From: Kibdelosporangium persicum
GTDB lineage: Bacteria; Actinomycetota; Actinomycetes; Mycobacteriales; Pseudonocardiaceae
DNA length: 64,000 nt
NCBI RefSeq assembly: GCF_013280595.1
Contig: NZ_JAAATY010000012.1
Coordinates: 1 to 64,000, forward strand
Reading direction: 5' to 3'
Shown one piece after another: positions 61,836 to 64,000 of this stretch. Position 1 is the first letter of the stretch; each line of letters starts with the position of its first letter. The notes under the pieces are model-generated. The model saw nothing but the letters and a program-made list of their open reading frames with translations. It was not told the origin of the DNA and searched no databases. Position numbers and translations under genes: made by a program.

Positions 61836-63539
61836 TCAGCGGGTTCTTCTGCTCTGGGAATCCGCGGCCAGAATCAGGTACGCGCTGGCTGTCCACGTGT
61901 AGGCACGGTCGCGCAAGCCTTGTCCGGTCAGGGCGTCGAAGTTCTCGGCGAAGCCGGACTTCTCGCACAGCGCGCGAAACCGGGCGCTCACCCGGTCGGC
62001 GAGGTCGACGGCTCCGCCCCGGCGCAAGCCGTCCTCGATCAGGATCGTCGCAGGTGCCCAGACAGGACCTCGCCAGTACCCATCGGCTTCGTAGTGCGGA
62101 GAGCTCGGCAGTTCGGTGGCGAGTCCGGCCGGTGTCAGGTGTTCGGCCACGCTCGTGGTGAGCGTGGCGTGCACGTCGGCAGGGAGTTCAGCGCCGAGAA
62201 CAACCGGCATGAGGTCGAGCAGACTTGCTGTGGTGTGTGACGTGCCGTCGGTCGCGCGGCTGGTGAATCGGGAGCCGTCCCATAACTGCTCGAGCATCGC
62301 CGCGAGCATGGTGTCAGCTTCATGCGCCCAGCGTGTCGCGGCCGTCGAGTCACCGAGCTCCTTCGCCAGTCGTGCCAGTTCCCGCATCTGCACCACCAGG
62401 AACGCCGTGAGGTCGGCGGACTGCACCAAACGCTGTTCGGCGAAGACGGTGGCGTTGTCCCAGCCGCTGTCGTTGCCGTGCTCGTAGTGCGGGAACGGTT
62501 GACCGAGCGCCCGGCGGTGGTCGAGCCAGAAGTTCGTCCATGCCGCCAGTTGCCGGTAGAGACGGGGCAGCTTGGCGGCCGGTAGCCCACGGGGAAGGCG
62601 CTCGCGCAGTCTGTTCACCGCCCAGCCATGGATGGGCGGTTTGACGAAGTTGTGCAGGATCTCGGCGTGGGTGATCGAGTCGGGCAAGGCCCCGGTTTCG
62701 GTCTGGTGGTCGAACACGACCTGGAGTTGGTCCCAGGCCAGCCCGGGCGCCGCGCGAGCCAGTGCCAGAGCGTTGAAGCAGTGGTCCCAGCTCCAGATCT
62801 TGTCCATCCAGTGTTTGGACATCAGCACCGCGGGCCGGTGGACGAACCCGGCCGGTTCCACTATGGCCGACCACAGGACGTAGCAGGCGAGTTCGGCCGC
62901 CGGAGTCCGATCGTCGCGCCACGGCGCGACCGCGTCGGCGAACTCCGCGAAGGATCGCCGCGATGCCGCCACGACCTCCGGAAACCGCGAGTGGCCTGAG
63001 AAACGTTCCCGCGCGGTGGTCAGTTCCTCCAGCACGAGTTCCCACTCGTCACCGTCATCACCGATGACGACCGCCCGCTCGGCCACGCCCAGTGCGCCTG
63101 CTCCGAGCCCGCGGACCGAACCGGACAGACGGGTCAGCCGGTAGCGGTGGCCTGTCTCGTAGGAGGTGAAGACGTAGGAGGAGGTCACCGGGTCGTGGAA
63201 GAAGTAGGTCCCGGTGAAGGGCGTCAGCGTGGCGTCGGCCGCGGCGATGCGCAACCCCAGGCCGCGTCCGGAAAACCTCAGCGACGAAGGCGACTCGAAC
63301 GCCGCATCCGCTCGTCCCCGCCCCGCGGACCAGGTCAGCACCGCTGGATTCGCCGTCACCTCGGTCGGCACGCGCGCGCCACTGAGCGCCGGCACCAGGC
63401 GGAGTACCGCGTGCATACCGTTGCGGTGCGAGACGAGGTGGAGGTCCTCGGCGTACGTGGCCGGCGCGACCACCGGGGAAACGCTCACCCAGGATCCCCG
63501 ATAGCTGAACGGTATCTCCCGCACCGAGAAGTCGTCCAC
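61836..63539 (-). CDS. (alpha/alpha)6-barrel glycosidase (GH63/GDE-like)
   Basis: 567 aa, cytosolic (no signal). N-terminal beta-sandwich to ~200 (PFTGTYFFHDPVTSSYVF), then an (alpha/alpha)6 barrel with KIWSWDHCFNALALA, NDSGWDNATVFAE and YWRGPVWAPATILI, as in GH63, mannosylglycerate hydrolase and glycogen-debranching-type enzymes. AGGAGG precedes the GTG start. Directly downstream (17 bp) of a sugar ABC permease gene, so it probably hydrolyses the imported glycoside. Confidence 0.82.
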   Translation of the reverse strand: MDDFSVREIPFSYRGSWVSVSPVVAPATYAEDLHLVSHRNGMHAVLRLVPALSGARVPTEVTANPAVLTWSAGRGRADAAFESPSSLRFSGRGLGLRIAAADATLTPFTGTYFFHDPVTSSYVFTSYETGHRYRLTRLSGSVRGLGAGALGVAERAVVIGDDGDEWELVLEELTTARERFSGHSRFPEVVAASRRSFAEFADAVAPWRDDRTPAAELACYVLWSAIVEPAGFVHRPAVLMSKHWMDKIWSWDHCFNALALARAAPGLAWDQLQVVFDHQTETGALPDSITHAEILHNFVKPPIHGWAVNRLRERLPRGLPAAKLPRLYRQLAAWTNFWLDHRRALGQPFPHYEHGNDSGWDNATVFAEQRLVQSADLTAFLVVQMRELARLAKELGDSTAATRWAHEADTMLAAMLEQLWDGSRFTSRATDGTSHTTASLLDLMPVVLGAELPADVHATLTTSVAEHLTPAGLATELPSSPHYEADGYWRGPVWAPATILIEDGLRRGGAVDLADRVSARFRALCEKSGFAENFDALTGQGLRDRAYTWTASAYLILAADSQSRRTR

Positions 63540-63556
63540 CTAACCCTCCTTTCCGG

Positions 63557-64000
63557 TCAGTCCCTGACAGCACCCGCGGTGATGCCCGAGGCCACGAAAC
63601 GCTGGGCCAGCACGAGCAGGATGGTCGCGGGCACGGAAGCGACGACGGCGGTCGCCATGATCGCGTTCCACTCCTGGTTGTTGTTGCCGATATAGCGGTA
63701 GATGCCGAGCGTCAACGGCTTCAGCGAGCCTCCGCTGTCGAGCGTCGCGGCGAACACGAAATCCGACCACGCCCACAAGAACGCGAACAACGCCGCGGTG
63801 ACGATCCCGTTGCGGCTAACGGGGAGCACGATCGACCAGAAGGTGCGCAGCGCACCGGCTCCGTCGATCCGTGCCGCTTGAACCAGGTCGTCGGGTACGG
63901 CGGCCATGAAGGCGGTGAGGATCAACACGGCGAACGGAACCGCGATGGTGGAGTCCGCGAAGATCAATCCCCACAGCGTGTTGGTGATACCAAGGCTCAC
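63557..64000 (-). CDS. carbohydrate ABC transporter permease, MalG type (partial)
   Basis: The visible 147 residues are the C-terminal part; the 5' end lies beyond the window. Four hydrophobic helices and the cytoplasmic EAA loop, DDLVQAARIDGAGALRTFWSIVLPVSRNGI, identify a CUT1 sugar permease. The stop is 17 bp before the glycosidase start, forming an uptake-and-hydrolysis operon. Confidence 0.9.
   Translation of the reverse strand: MSLGITNTLWGLIFADSTIAVPFAVLILTAFMAAVPDDLVQAARIDGAGALRTFWSIVLPVSRNGIVTAALFAFLWAWSDFVFAATLDSGGSLKPLTLGIYRYIGNNNQEWNAIMATAVVASVPATILLVLAQRFVASGITAGAVRD

Overview
The window is high-GC actinobacterial chromosome. Gene families and style (SARP/AfsR-type regulator, F420/PPOX-type protein, ECF42 sigma factor with its DGPF partner, DrrAB exporter, three-helix-bundle protein, frequent ATGA/GTGA overlaps) suggest a mycelial actinomycete, probably Pseudonocardiales-like. 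This placement is an inference from gene content; no rRNA, tRNA, CRISPR array or intact mobile element was found. Most of the window is accessory: secreted carbohydrate enzymes, small regulator/enzyme pairs, drug exporters and specialised-metabolism genes.

Layout. 0.1-4.2 kb: secreted hydrolases, led by a GH9 cellulase with a perfect CebR/CelR operator. 4.3-8.9 kb: deaminase, quinone oxidoreductase with twin palindromic operators, TerC, DinB and PPOX proteins. 8.9-12.4 kb: a two-component system followed by a DUF2306/MDR pair. 12.5-16.6 kb: decayed genes (MFS and ACR3 remnants), an HD-domain protein and an ECF sigma factor fused to a membrane anti-sigma-like module. 16.6-21.6 kb: P450, radical SAM/SPASM protein, GT2 and GH13. 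21.6-26.5 kb: small enzymes and an ECF42 sigma factor fused in frame to a degenerate tyrosine-recombinase domain. 27.2-35.5 kb: the most cluster-like locus, with aspartokinase, a condensation-domain-like protein, an ABC exporter, a SARP-type regulator, a P450 and a second ABC exporter. 35.6-39.0 kb: a multidomain GH87-like alpha-1,3-glucanase. 39.1-44.0 kb: a six-gene operon of exported/membrane proteins ending in a histidine kinase and response regulator. 44.1-50.7 kb: tandem RibD-type reductases with a TetR gene, cupins, an MFS fragment, enoyl-CoA hydratase and a secreted glycosidase. 50.9-57.5 kb: EmrB-type exporter, TetR gene, CorA and DrrAB with an HTH_38-MarR regulator. 58.3-64 kb: AMP ligase, PucR-type regulator, esterase, an IS5-type transposase remnant, and a glycosidase with a sugar ABC permease running off the edge.

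Four near-identical ~50-bp palindromes (about 2.13, 16.60, 35.60 and 52.38 kb) lie just 3' of genes. At the last site the palindrome supplies the stop codons of both converging genes. They look like a dispersed family of terminator-type elements.

The best candidates for something undescribed are the sigma-recombinase fusion, the aspartokinase/condensation-like cluster, the kinase-linked putative metal-handling operon and the palindrome family.
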